Shown here in pieces: positions 33,201 to 43,697 of a DNA stretch of 64,000 nucleotides; positions within the stretch are counted from its first letter, which is position 1; every line of letters begins with the position of its first letter. The stretch comes from Helicoverpa zea (Eukaryota > Arthropoda > Insecta > Lepidoptera > Noctuidae), in the NCBI RefSeq assembly GCF_022581195.2, contig NC_061479.1, positions 558,001 through 622,000 of the forward strand, given 5' to 3'. The position numbers were made by a program, and so were the translations under genes. Below the pieces are notes generated by a model that saw only the letters and a program-made list of their open reading frames with translations, searched no databases and had not been told where the DNA came from.

Positions 33201-36200
33201 TGACGGGAGAATATTCTTCATAAGCTCCTTATAAATAAAACAAAAACTTTTATAAATTAATAAATCACCTGTACCATTACAGAAGTTTAAGTTTTAATGA
33301 CTTTTAATAGTTGGAGAATGACATAGTCGGAGAAAGCGGACAATTGGGATAGTTAGGATATTCGGGGATTTTCGTAATACAGTATGGAGTTAAAATTCGT
33401 CATTTTTTACGGACTTGTAGGCGGTACTAATAGTATCAACAGAATTTTGGGATAGTTAGTTTATGCTGAAGAAACTTGGAGTTATTTACCTGACAATGTT
33501 AATGAAATCGGCATTGATATCAGATAAAAATGTTAATTAATGCAATTGAGGAAAAGATATATAGATTTTACATAACTCGGTTGAAATACGTAACTTTAAA
33601 GTAAATTGAGAAGTAATAATTCGGCTTCACAACTTCATTGAGGGGTAACTTAAGTTTTAAATGCTAAACAAATATTGATAAAGTCTTGTATTCCCAACAG
33701 CACGGAAAGCGAAGTCATCATATTTGGTTTTAGACATTTATGGTAAGATTACATTCAGGAACGAATTGAATGAACGCTTTGGGAATGAACTATATTTTTT
33801 TGTATTTGTAAGATTTTTTCGAAATTAGACTTAGGAGATTGGTAAAGTATGTGTTTTATTATAAATATTGAGATTTTGATTTTAGATTTGATTTTTGATA
33901 TTGCGGTTTTTTTTCTAAATCCTATCTAACTTCTTCTATCTTCTAGAAGCATGAGTCTATGCATAATTCTTTCCTTATTTTATGGAAAAAAATATATAAA
34001 TAGCTGTCTATTTTTGATGTGTAAATTATACGGCATGAATAGATTTTTTAGCATGACAATATATTTTTGTAAAAATTGATTTGGATTTTTTTTTATCCTA
34101 AATTATTGGATTGCATGAAAATGCATTATTTAAAAATATCGGATACCGCGTAGTTGATTGTATAATATAAAGATAGTTTTATTTTGTATACAATGTTACT
34201 TACCAAATAGATATCAAGAGATGGAATCGGATTATTACTGAAAGAAATAAAAATCTACTTTAATATTTCTTAGAAACATACTACTTCTTATTTATTTTAT
34301 TTTTTCTTAAAGTTTCTCCTTGCTTCTTCTAAAGCACTGGTTCTCAGCTGCATCCGGTTAGACTGGAAGCCGACCCCAACATAGTTGGGAAAAAGGCTCG
34401 ATCGGAAGATGATAATTTTTCTTAAACTCTCTAAAATAATAATACCTATTATTTTTCTTTTCATATAAATGGGATAATCTTAGTCATGTTTTTAAATCAT
34501 ATTGATTTCAAACCATTTCTTTCATTGTGTACAAGCGACAAATCATGGGAAACATTACCTGGATTTTATTTTCATTTTTCCGAACTAGTGTCATTAAAGT
34601 TATTGTTGATTTTGATTGTCTTTCTAACCGACTTCAACAAAGAACGTTCTCAGTTTGACCTGTATGTATGTAGGCATGTTTGTGCTTATTCTACGTTTAG
34701 CTGGACCGCTTTTACCGTCAATTGCACAAAGGTCCATTAAAGTTAAAGCTTCTTTAAATCTATTGCTGTCTCTTTCTTTGTCAACAAGATAAAAAGTGAT
34801 AGCAATAGATTTAATGAGGCTTTAATTTTAATGGACCTTTGTGCAACTGACGGGTAATGCAGTATTCAGCGTAGTATTTGTCAGACTTGGAAAAAGTTTT
34901 TATTGAAGTCGGTATTTATTTTGTATTTTTTTTTACTATTTTATTTTGTACTGATTATATTTTTATTTCTTATAGGCGTAGAGCTCGACACTGGTGCAAT
35001 CGTCGGTATCGTGGTAGCAGTATTAATTCTTCTAGTTGCCGTATTTTTGGTCGTTTTCGCCTTCGCCACGGACAGATGGTGTTTCGCCGGTAAGTCATTA
35101 TTTCTTACATAATTTAGTATATTTCCTGTCGAATTGTTAATATTTTGGAGCATTTTTAACGTAAATTTTTGTGAATGTGTCAAAATTTTCTGATATCTGT
35201 TTTGCATGTAAAGCATTGTTTTGCATTTATAATTGAAACATGCATTTTTTTTAATTGTCATCTTATGGTTATTACCAATATTCGATTTGTCTCAAAATTT
35301 GCTTACCAGAGATAGGAATTTGGCAGTCGTTACGGGTAGTCAGAAGCCAGTAAGTCTAACACCAGTCTAACTAAGGGGTATCGGGTTGCCTGGGTAACAG
35401 GGTTGAGGAGGTCAGATAGGGCAGTGCTTTACAAGGAGCGCCTTGTAAAGCACTGGTACTCAGCTGAATCCGGTTAGACTGGACGCCGACCCCAACATAA
35501 TTGGGAAAAGGCTCGAAGGATGATTGTATGGGGCTGTCAAAATTCTATCTCTAGTTAGGAAATTAATAGATAGATCGAACATTGGAAACGCTGGTGACGT
35601 GACTTGTCAAATCTAAAGTTAGCTGTTTGACTGCGCAGTAGATTTTTTAGTGAAAAAATGGTCTACTGCGCAGCTAGATTCCTAACTTTATAATCATCAA
35701 GTTACGTATAGATATAGATGTTTTTTTCTCATTGTGAGATGCAATATCTATACTGTACTTTATTGTAACTCATTAGAATATTTTTTTTAATTAATTTGCT
35801 CCATGAATGTTGACGATTCTTAGTTTATTTGTGACGTCATATCTGTTTGTATGTCTAGTCCAGGAGCCTTGAAACAACATATTTCCCTCATTTTTAATAT
35901 TTTTCGCCAAACTTAGAATTTAAATATCAATAAAAGTTATTTTTTTACTCCTACTATATTTATTATTTGTTCTTTTTATTGATATTTCCATTGCATTGTG
36001 ATTTTTACCATGCTTTTTACAATCGCTTTTTTGCAAAAACATTAGGCATGCGTAATTCCTTTTTCCCTTTACAAATAAATATATATTAATCTGCAATATC
36101 TCTGACAGGCTCACGGGCTGTTGGTCGATAGGTAAAGTTGAAAAAAATAGAAAAAAGTAGTAAAAAATAGAAAAAATCACAATCCACACTAACTGTTTGA

Positions 36201-39200
36201 GGCTCGCACGGGTTGAAAAAACATCGTTTATCGCCCAAGTTTCTTTTTTTACTAAAAAATATTTTTGTTTTTAATAAAAATGTTTGGCTGTACGTAGTTT
36301 TTTAATGAAAATTTAATGAAAAAGTGCAATTTTTGGCAGTGAACCGCTTTATTTTGTAGTGAATATAAGTGTTAAATTAAGTTATGAAGCATATATCAAT
36401 ATTTTGAGCGATCAAGAACGATAAAATTATTAGAAAAAAAAAAAAAATGCATGATTTTTCTGAAATAACCGTTTGCCGCATGTGAATGACTATTTTACTT
36501 TGAACTAAAAAAGCATGAATTAAAAGATTTTTTATGCATGATTTTATATAAATTAAACATGTTTTTTTTATGAATTTTCACTATGGTAGCGAGGTCATTA
36601 AAAATGGTGGTGGAAGAATTTTTAGTAAAGGTATCCTCACATATTTTCTGTAGTTAGTTATTTTGGGCCTTTGGCTTATTTCTGATTCCTTTTTTAACTT
36701 AAAATCGGTATCTTATTGGAGTGTTACATTGAAATTAATACCTTACATGGTTTTTAGGGCGCGTTTTTTTTCTGGGTTCATACGTATCTCTGGTGACTTT
36801 AATTTTCAAATTATTTTTTTTTCTGAAAAAAAAAAAACTTATTTTTTTTATCATTACACTGAGACCTTTTACCTAATAGAGTCATTTATTTATCAAAATT
36901 CAATACAACATCACACAACACTACAAGAAAAACGTGTGAAGAATGAATAAAAATAAGTAAATTCCTTCTCTGTATAAGAAGAGGTCTGTACCCTGCAGTG
37001 GGACACCAAAAAGACTGGTCAGGATTATAGCTGGCACCTGTAATTCACAAAAAACAAAATTAATCCATAACTAACATTTCAACACGCCCAAAAAAAAAAC
37101 TAAGATCACCATAATAAGCATAAGGCCCAATAACACAACTCACTCACCACACTTTGAAAACGCACACGGCACAGCTTTTAACAAGCAAAAACCGAGCCAA
37201 GTTCTTGATCGCTTAATCTATTGACACAGGCCGATCCCACCGCACCGACATCCCTGACGGGGCCGATTCTGAGGCTCCTCTGCCACCCCATGACGACATC
37301 AAGGGCTCAGAAAACCCATCACACGACCACGGCGATTACATCAGCAATGGTGATACCAAACATCCCGAAAAAAAACCGGACACCGCTGTTTAAAGCGTAA
37401 GTTTAGCTGTCACAAATGTCAATGTCACTTAACGGTGGAACTTGGCGGGTTTTTTTGACAAATGTTTTTTTTTCTTTAGTGTATCTTGCCAAACGTAATA
37501 TTGTATTTTTTTGTCGTTTTAGTATTTCATAGATGTTTTAAGAATGTACAGTTATCTGAATGTAATATTAACTCGAAATAAAATTCTATTTAAACTTAGT
37601 GTAAGTTGTCATTGTTGAAAATCTATGAAATATTTATTTTTTAATTCAAAATACTGAGTTATACATGTAGATTTTTTTAGTTAGAAAGGGCCAAGTTCCA
37701 CCAATGATAAAAACATCTAGAAAAATCGATCTTTCGAAGTGACAATTAATAATTTTGGACTCAACGTTTAATAATTGTGTCGTTTAGTGCCAGACGTGTT
37801 TAACATTGTTACTTATTATTAATAATATTGTATTTAAATTAATATGTACCTACGCAATTTTTGAAAGTAAAATTCTTAAATATTAAAAAGAGATTATTAG
37901 GAACGATCTGAGCGCATTCAGAAATAACTTTTTTAAGTTTACTTAAAAGTTTATAACTTATGAAATTGTTGACTTTATAACAGAATAACATTCCGAATAA
38001 TAATAAATCGACTGACGAATAATTGACTGGAAGAATTTCTTTTTTATACTTAAAATTAACCATAGATTAACAAGTGACTTTTGAATGCGCTCTAAGCAAA
38101 GAAAATAGAATAATTGATTTGTAATTTGACGAAAGATTTTACATAGTTAAATGTATACCTGTCTCTCTAATCTAGCAGGATTTTGTCGTTGCAATCGAGA
38201 GAAAAAGAAAAAAAATCTTGGAAAAAATGCTGTATGATTTTATATTAATTGTCACCGAAAAGATCAAGAGAAATTTTGGTTTTTCTGATACGAGTAATAA
38301 ATTATTTCTTTTTCTCTCGATTGCAACACAGCGGTAATAAATAAAAAAAGTTTTTATGTAGTTACATGTACTCATAAGAATCTCAAAAAAGCAAGTTTTT
38401 CGAAATGTACTTGTGTAACAACGAAATCCCAACGCGTAACTTTAAGGCATTTTTAAATAAAAATAGTAAAAAATACAAAATTTTTGAGCACGACTGTTTT
38501 TTTTGTAAAATTCCAAAATTGAAAATTTTTGAGACTTATTGTAACTTATAGCTTTTTGTGTAGTAAAATAATAATTTTGAAAAATAATGTTTATTTGAAG
38601 TAGGTTTTATTTACCTTTCGAATGATTTCATATAGTTTTAAGTTAGGTGGAGTTACCAATTTTCGTCAAGTACTCATAACATATTATAAATCAAAAGACC
38701 TGAAGTCTATAAAGAAAAAGATCATTTTTGAAAAAACCTAGACTTGACTCAAAAGTATACTTAATTTATAATTTAATGATTTATTGTACATGGCCGACAA
38801 TTGGTGTCTCCACTCTATATTTAAGTTTAACATGTGTTCGTACCACCATATTAATATTTTGTATATATTATGTAGTAAAACAAATATTTTCATTAAAATA
38901 AGTTTTTAATCCACTTTCAATTAGCTTTATTTTTACAATTGGTACATTTTAAAATCTTTGAATCTAATAAAAACACTTTTTGACATAAAAAAAAAAACTT
39001 TACGTTTTAATCTTTTATAGTAAACAAAATCCTTTAAAACTTTGACAAAAATACTGTACAATTGGTACAGTAATAATTTTTAACATTTTTTTCTAAGTTT
39101 AGTTGCATAAGTCACCATGATTGTGATTTTTAAGTATTTGTAATTAAATATATAATTAAGAATTTATTTTTGTACCAATTTAGTTTTTATCGTACTTTTA

Positions 39201-42200
39201 ATTAGCGCCCCATTACAGAAATAAGGTCAATTAGTAATAAAATGATTAAAAAAAACATAAGACACTGCCATTTTTGCACTTTTGCCAAAACATTGCGTCT
39301 TTTAAATCAATAAGCTCAAATTATTTCTAAGCTTATACCTTCTTTAATATCTGCCGAACTGTTTACTAAAAAAAAAAACATTTGACATGACAAAAAGTAT
39401 TTTTTTATAATTTTTTACTATTTTTTTTTCTCTTTTTTCAACTTCTTTCTTAATTTTTAAGGAAAATTAAAGATAGAAAAGTATGTTTTTGTCATGTCTT
39501 GTGTAATGTTTTTTTATAAAAATTAATAGTTTAGTGTAATCACTATCAATGTCTACGAGTAAACGTTATGACGAAATATTATTGAATATAAAGTATTTAT
39601 TAAATAAGAATTATATTGTTTTATTTTATCGTTTAAAAGTTCACAAAAAAATAAATAGGTAAAAACTTGGTTTGATAAACTATGGCTGCTAAAACTGACT
39701 GACAGTATGCCTTGAACAGCGTCACCTTCACCTGTTTAGAGCAGTGGTAGAAACGCCTGGCTAGCATGTTACTTCTACAGGCTATACTGCGCCTCTGCCG
39801 TTCCATATCGTCATCATCCATCAAGTTTTCTGTTACAATATGTCCCAGATATTTAAACTTCGTAACAATTTTAAGCACGGTTCCACATAAGCTTATCGGT
39901 AGAAGTACATCAGGGCCTTTTTTATACTTATATAAATATCATGACTTCCGTTTTCTTCACATTATATGTTAGGTGGTGTTGAGTTGCATATTTTTCACAT
40001 ATATTTATTAACAATAACAATAACATCCGATCCGTTTTATTGTGATTGAAGACTGAATTTTTACATTAGCTTCATATAAATTGTCTCAATATCTAATCTA
40101 AAAAGAGCAGATGGATCGTTTATAGCAATACACAGTAATTCCAACGCTTCCAATTTATTTTAACATCACTGTAATAGAATTCCGAATCGAAATAAACTTA
40201 AGGGTCTATTTTAATTATGTTAAAAAGGTAGGGTCAAAGGAATTACATTACGTTATACGCATGCCAATTTGTGAACGAGCGAAGCGTTTCAATTCGACAA
40301 TTTCATTAATCAGATTGTCATATATTATCGAATTTGTTGTGTGTTTTTACATGAGAAAAGGCTAAATTTAACTTACGAAAAAACATATTGGAGGAATATT
40401 TAGACCTACATATTATTATTTGCTGTCATTTGAACATCTTTGGCAGTCGTTACGGGTAGTCAGATGCCAGTAGGTCTGACAACTAGTCTTACCAAGGGGT
40501 ATTGGGTTGCCCGAGTAACTGGATTGAGGAGGTCAGATATAGTTGCTCCATGTGGCACACTGGTTCTCAGCTGCATCCGGTTAGACTGGAAGCCGTCCCC
40601 AACATGGTAGGGGAAGAGCTAGCCAGATGAATTTAAATAGGCATTGCTTAGTCAGTCACTGATACCCAACTGCATCAGCTGCCGACCCTAATGTAATTGG
40701 GAAAATGATAGACAGATAGGTTCTGAATCTTCTAGACAAAAGCGCACTGTGGAATATTATTATCTCCAGAGATGCTTAATAAAGTTGTGAATTGAAATTA
40801 ATTGTTTTTTTTTAATATTAGGAAGGAGACGAGACAACACGAAAAGCTCGGGAGAATCGTAAGTGTTGCCATTTTTTTATTAATTTATGTATTTATGGGT
40901 GAACTTAAATATAACTTTGTAAATGTTCTGTAATATATTCTACTGTAACTTATACATATAATTTTGTATAAATTTTTAAGGCATTGAATTTACGAGATAC
41001 AAGAAAGGATTTTTATAATCAAAAAATAAAAAATAACCAATAAAAATGTTGTTTCCTTGAAAATGTGACATTTTTCTTGATCCTTTAATAATTAAAATTA
41101 AGCAAAAAAATTGAGGGCAATTTTTTTAATTTGTTCAGACTGACTTCATTTTGGTTTTATATGTGTTCTGGTCAATTCAATGTTTGTTGAATATTTTTTT
41201 ACTTAAACGGGTCTTTTATGTTGTTAATGCATTCGTGAAGTGTTTAATCATATCCCTAATGTTTTAATTATAATATTTCTTGATATATTTTCTCTGTTAA
41301 AAATAACAAATTATTTTAATTATAATGTTTAAGTAAACTTTTGTGACGAATGTATTAACACTGTTTTTTTAATAATTTTTCCTTGAAATTATATTAATTT
41401 CCATACTCCAGTGTTTATAACCATAACAATATTTTTAGGTTCCTCCTAAAAATAATATGTACTTAAGGGTATTTTTTCCAAATTGTTGCCATATACAATA
41501 ATATTTTTTCCCGCAAGGACGCCGGCCGGGGATGTGCTTTTAGAATCTGGCAACACGCTTCCTAGAACGTACGTCTAACAGTTGTAACTAGCTTTGCTTG
41601 AATACACCACTATATTACGGTATTTTAGTTTAATCTTATAAATATTTAGACTAAGTTTATACAGTGACAAAAAAAAAAGGACACAGCTGCCTGATATTCT
41701 TAATTGAATGAACATAAAATATACCTTCATTTGAGTAAGCACTTAGGTATCTAAAGGTAATAATGATAATTTAAAAATAAAATACTGCTAAAATCAGAAA
41801 TATCACCTTTTACTTATATACCTACCTACTGAAGGTAGAAGGTGTGTTGTGTGGTGTCATTGTCTAAACTTAGCAATAATGAAACATAGAGCAAAAATAA
41901 AATCTAGTGGTTATAGGCACCGTAAATTTTCTTAAAAAATCAGCAGAAACAAACGATTTATCACTAAATCACCTTTTTGTTCATAGTAAACGACCATTAG
42001 AGATTTCAACACGGAATATTGTAAAAATTTTCGAATTTCTATGAGCTATTTTTGTGAAAAACATTCTAGATCTGTCACGGATTTAGATCAACTTGCTCTA
42101 TGTTTTTTGTTGTACCTATCTATGCTCAGCTTTTCACTGAATATACATACTTGATGTGTGTTTTTACTAATTATATTTAGGTACTAATATAACATTTGGC

Positions 42201-43678
42201 TGGTCATGGGTGTATAAAGGAACATATTTATCATTTATTCACTTTTAACCAATAATAATAGTACTATTGGTCATGTATTTGGTGGTAGGTTGCTGGCAAC
42301 CAACCAAAGTAGAATTTTCGTTCAACAACTGTATTTTCATTATAACTTGATTAGGTATATTTACATATTAGATCCCATCCGTACTCAAAGGCTGCCGGTC
42401 ATCATTAACTACTCATTAAGTGTAGTTAAAATAAATAAAACACAAAATTCTATCAACAGTAGCAGTTATTAGCAATCATCCACAAATGTAAATCCTAGAA
42501 GAAAACCACAATCACATTTCATTCACTCATAGCAAAAGGTTACCGGCAACCATTAACAACCAACTCCACACAAATAGACCATTCAGCAACCATCACTACT
42601 ATATCGCTCGGTTGCCAGCAACCATCACTGCCGCAGCATTCGGTTACCAGCAACCATTAAACACATGTATTCCGTTAGTAGCGACACAGAGAGCGCGGTG
42701 GGTGGACGGGAGCGCTCGCGGCTGGCGGGGCTCAGTGCGCGAGTGAGAGCGGTGCTGCCGAGAGCTAAGGATAAGGTGCAGGCTACTGAGGCGCAGACTG
42801 TTGATACTGAGGATAAGGTGAGCTTGAGGAATAACATCTATGATGACTAACTTTCGCCCGCGTTCCAAGAGAAAAAATATATCCCGGACATAGATGGGTA
42901 ACAGGTTATTCTGAGGAATAAGCTATATTTATTTATTTAATACTTCTTGCACATACAGTACAATGGCGGACATAACGCCTAAGGCGTTCTCTACCAGTCT
43001 ACCTTTGGGTGGCGGAGAGAAAGTGTTGGTAGGTGCAAACAAATCCGAAAAACTATTAAGAAACATAAACCTACATATATGTACTGAAATACACAAATAA
43101 GTTAATAATAAAATATATGTATATTACTGCTATATTACTGCTTAGTTTCATTAACTTAATTTCTGGGGGCTTGTTATTAGCAAAAAGTTTACCCTATAGT
43201 TGGTATTTAAATGATGTTATTAGTCTGTAAGCCTTCTTTAGAAATAAATAAAATCCAGCAGTTTTGAGTGTAAGAGGAACAAACATCTATCCATATGTCT
43301 AATTTCCGCTAAAATGTAATACCTACTCCAGAAATTTTCAATATTTTGTGCTGTAACAAATACGATCAGTGAAAATTATAAATATTATAACAGTAACACT
43401 TGATGACCATTATGGACTTCCCTTAAGACTATTAATATTTTTATTTCTGCAAAATAATTTCACCCTAAGCTTCCATTCTAAAACTGCTTATTGTTGATAG
43501 CGTTACTAATCACCATTTTATCTCCTCACAGCCTCTCTCAGACGACAAAAAGGGCGTGGTATACGCAGAACTAGCACTCGGCGAACAAACCTCCACGGAG
43601 AAACCACCCCCACCCTCCACGGAGTACGCAGAAATCGTCTACACAGACCAACCTAAGGACAACAAGGACACCAACTAG
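28232..43678 (+). CDS. Fas3: Fasciclin-3, three-Ig transmembrane adhesion protein (exon 1 not found)
   Basis: Homophilic cell-adhesion protein of epithelial septate junctions and axons. Exons: 28232-28328, 28848-28929, 30115-30238, 30767-30889, 31719-31910, 32626-32810, 33000-33141, 34976-35089 (shared), then either 37230-37393 (short tail) or 40822-40858, 41518-41568, 42679-42817, 43532-43678 (long tail). All junctions are GT-AG and phases agree. With the one base supplied by the missing first exon, the visible parts give 407 residues (short) or 477 (long). Identity comes from the match in layout and motifs to insect Fas3: an N-terminal Ig with extra cysteines, GECG…NGNITC, a third Ig without the cysteine pair, and a helix exon ending RWCFAG. 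Introns are loaded with SINEs. The signal peptide is not seen. Confidence 0.9.
28540..28762 (+). mobile_element. SINE family A in Fas3 intron
   Basis: GGCAGTTGTTACGGGGTC to GACTGATGATGATCAT, with diverged body and no head. Confidence 0.7.
28978..29237 (+). mobile_element. SINE family C body in Fas3 intron
   Basis: TTTCACAAAGCAGCCCGTAG through GAACAGCCGCCGTGGCCGAA. It starts less than 50 bases after the exon at 28929. Confidence 0.75.
29238..29475 (+). repeat. Two RTE-like tail fragments
   Basis: 29270-29412 has CGGGATAAAATATAGCCTAT and TTATAATATAAGAGTATA. A second piece begins at 29413 (TAGCTGTTTACCGTGGTTTC). Confidence 0.6.
30457..30762 (+). repeat. Patchwork of SINE A, SINE C and a GGGTCCCATACAAC repeat
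   Basis: 30457-30545 is a family A fragment (CTTTGGCAGTCGTTACGGG). 30567-30628 is a family C fragment (AACTTTCACAAAGCAGTCC). 30640-30755 is a diverged copy of the repeat at 52075 (AATGGGGGTCCCATACAACA). All lie directly upstream of the Fas3 exon at 30767. Confidence 0.6.
30767..31910 (+). CDS. Fas3: Fas3 exons 5-6: second Ig domain
   Basis: Exons 30767-30889 and 31719-31910. A canonical Ig pair: C in MAQCVV and C in KLVCRAEHE, with the core W in ITWFL. NVS is a potential glycosylation site. The exons join in phase 1, and the second ends in phase 1, giving Y of HVQCY/YPPK region after splicing to 32626. Confidence 0.86.
31165..31345 (+). repeat. RTE-like tail repeat
   Basis: GCTCGCGGTTTTACCCGCGT, then ACTGCCAAGTTTCATCG and AAGAACAAACATGCAAACAT. 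A variant of the repeat at 10021 with the GCTATATTACTGCCAAG interior also seen at 32545. Confidence 0.55.
31930..32084 (+). repeat. RTE-like tail repeat
   Basis: CTTCCTGCACCTGGATAAAA, GAGGATAGTATAGCTTTC and AATTAGTTCAGTAGCTTCGG. Confidence 0.55.
32085..32443 (+). mobile_element. Complete tRNA-derived SINE (family C reference copy)
   Basis: The tRNA-like head has TTGGTCTAGCTGTCG near 32095 and B box GGTTCGATTCC at 32137-32147. The body starts with AAAGCAGCCCGAAGCCTGG, includes CCGTCCCATCGGGCTATGAG, and ends GATAATCGGCTAGGAGGAC. Other copies: 26167, 28978, 56522 and 60847. It sits in the Fas3 intron before exon 32626. Confidence 0.8.
32444..32600 (+). repeat. RTE-like tail repeat variant
   Basis: GCTCTCGGTTTCACCCGC, CCTGCACCCTGATAAGAAGT and TACTGCCAAGTTCCACCAAA. 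Confidence 0.5.
32626..33141 (+). CDS. Fas3: Fas3 exons 7-8: third Ig domain lacking the cysteine pair
   Basis: Exons 32626-32810 and 33000-33141. The Ig pattern is kept (LNVTVRANPKPNAEWSIGD with the core W, then YYLRVDNGLG), but both disulfide cysteines are replaced by V and L. This is also a feature of the third domain in Drosophila Fas3, so it is ancestral and not damage. NVT and NIT are potential glycosylation sites. Confidence 0.86.
33142..34334. other. Fas3: Fas3 intron, first part
   Basis: AT-rich intron sequence. The first 200 bases contain short repeats of GGATAGTT. Nothing else is recognised. Confidence 0.45.
34335..34412 (+). mobile_element. SINE family A, tail only
   Basis: AAGCACTGGTTCTCAGCTGC to GGCTCGATCGGAAGATGATA. 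Confidence 0.7.
34713..34856. mobile_element. Foldback MITE in Fas3 intron
   Basis: TTGCACAAAGGTCCATTAAA (34722-34741) is exactly inverted at 34827-34846. Inner segments also pair (AATCTATTGCT with AGCAATAGATT), so the whole 140-base unit folds on itself. Confidence 0.7.
34976..35089 (+). CDS. Fas3: Fas3 transmembrane exon
   Basis: Encodes a stalk of a few residues and one hydrophobic helix (AIVGIVVAVLILLVAVFLVV) followed by RWCFAG at the cytoplasmic side. It ends in phase 1. Both 37230 and 40822 begin with two bases that complete a glycine codon, so either downstream exon splices in frame. Confidence 0.9.
35282..35570. mobile_element. Small MITE interrupted by a family A SINE
   Basis: Left end CCAGAGATAGGAATTTGGCA (35307-35326) and right end CTGTCAAAATTCTATCTCTA (35534-35553) are imperfect inverted repeats. 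They match the MITE at 61187. Between them is a family A SINE (35327-35523, plus orientation) whose centre carries a perfect 15-bp inverted repeat, CAGTGCTTTACAAGG / CCTTGTAAAGCACTG (35422-35436 with 35441-35455). Confidence 0.6.
35571..36959. other. Fas3: Fas3 intron, AT-rich
   Basis: Contains one inverted repeat, CTGCGCAGTAGA (35630-35641) with TCTACTGCGCAG (about 35661-35672). No exon recognised. Confidence 0.4.
36960..37020 (+). repeat. LINE 3' tail scrap
   Basis: AGAAGAGGTCTGTACCCTGC followed by AGTGGGACACC, a relic of the common moth LINE tail that reads 'cagcagtgggac'. It lies 210 bases before the alternative Fas3 exon. Confidence 0.5.
37230..37393 (+). CDS. Fas3: Alternative terminal exon of Fas3 (short cytoplasmic tail)
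   Basis: A 164-base exon behind a good acceptor (TTGACACAG). Its first two bases complete a glycine codon with the phase-1 end of the transmembrane exon. It then encodes 53 residues beginning RSHRTDIPDGADSEAPLPP and ends at TAA. The tail is acidic and rich in P, H and D, with one tyrosine (GDYISNG). It is clearly less AT-rich than the surrounding intron. AATAAA lies at 37577. Drosophila Fas3 is known to make isoforms with different cytoplasmic ends, which supports the call. Splicing is inferred, not shown. Confidence 0.75.
37577..37582 (+). promoter_or_regulatory. Poly(A) signal candidate for the short Fas3 isoform
   Basis: AATAAA, 184 bases after the stop of the exon at 37230-37393. AT-rich context makes chance occurrence possible. 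Confidence 0.4.
38188..38327. mobile_element. MITE with perfect 23-bp terminal inverted repeats
   Basis: 38188-38210 (starting GTTGCAATCGAGAG) is perfectly inverted at 38305-38327. A 94-base AT-rich interior. In the Fas3 intron. Confidence 0.7.
38328..39632. other. Fas3: Fas3 intron, AT-rich
   Basis: A palindrome-like TGTACAATTGGTACAG lies at about 39055. No exon or clear repeat. Confidence 0.4.
39633..39990 (-). pseudogene. Decayed LINE fragment (post-RT region)
   Basis: Minus-strand frame with FKYLGHIVTENLMDDDDMERQRR…NMLARRFYHC…VKVTLFKAYCQS. A second frame just upstream (39905-39985) gives YATQHHLTYNVKKTEVM, which normally lies shortly before it. So this is the segment after the YxDD/FADD box of a non-LTR reverse transcriptase (Ingi/Vingi-like or RTE-like), with at least one frameshift. 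It is an antisense passenger in the Fas3 intron. Confidence 0.65.
40428..40625 (+). mobile_element. SINE family A in Fas3 intron
   Basis: CATTTGAACATCTTTGGCAG to AGACTGGAAGCCGTCCCC. The head is missing. Confidence 0.75.
40822..43678 (+). CDS. Fas3: Fas3 exons for the long cytoplasmic tail
   Basis: Exons 40822-40858 (37 bases, GRRRDNTKSSGES), 41518-41568 (51 bases, TPAGDVLLESGNTLPR), 42679-42817 and 43532-43678 (stop TAG). Phases chain without error. The tail of about 124 residues starts with a basic membrane-proximal patch and ends with two tyrosine motifs, VVYAEL and TEYAEI, 24 residues apart; a third tyrosine follows in IVYTD. The acceptor of 42679 (TTCCGTTAG) has a weak pyrimidine tract and is the least certain junction; an AG at 42649-42650 is another candidate. 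Confidence 0.78.
40859..42500. other. Fas3: Fas3 introns around the 51-base exon
   Basis: Apart from the exon at 41518-41568, AT-rich sequence without recognised repeats. Confidence 0.4.
42545..42657 (+). repeat. Cluster of (A/G)GCAACCAT motifs just before Fas3 exon 42679
   Basis: Copies at 42545-42553 (G form), 42585-42593, 42617-42625 and 42649-42657, mostly preceded by GGTTGCC or GGTTACC, so each can fold on itself. The exact complement ATGGTTGCT is repeated in the 3' UTR from 43698. Confidence 0.65.
42818..43531. other. Fas3: Last Fas3 intron
   Basis: Has a TTACTTCTTGCACATACAG…ACGCCTAAGGCGTTCTCTAC segment (42940-43010) that is also present near 29965-30060 and 31370-31450, so it is an interspersed repeat. 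No exon. Confidence 0.5.
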
Positions 43679-43697
43679 GTTGCCACAACCACACATA

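Noticed and set aside
39766..39972. 68-codon plus-strand frame
   Set aside because: Antisense to the decayed LINE fragment, which shows recognisable RT-associated motifs on the minus strand.
42644..42868. Minus-strand frames over the Fas3 exon at 42679
   Set aside because: Shadows of the plus-strand exon, which has matching splice phases on both sides.
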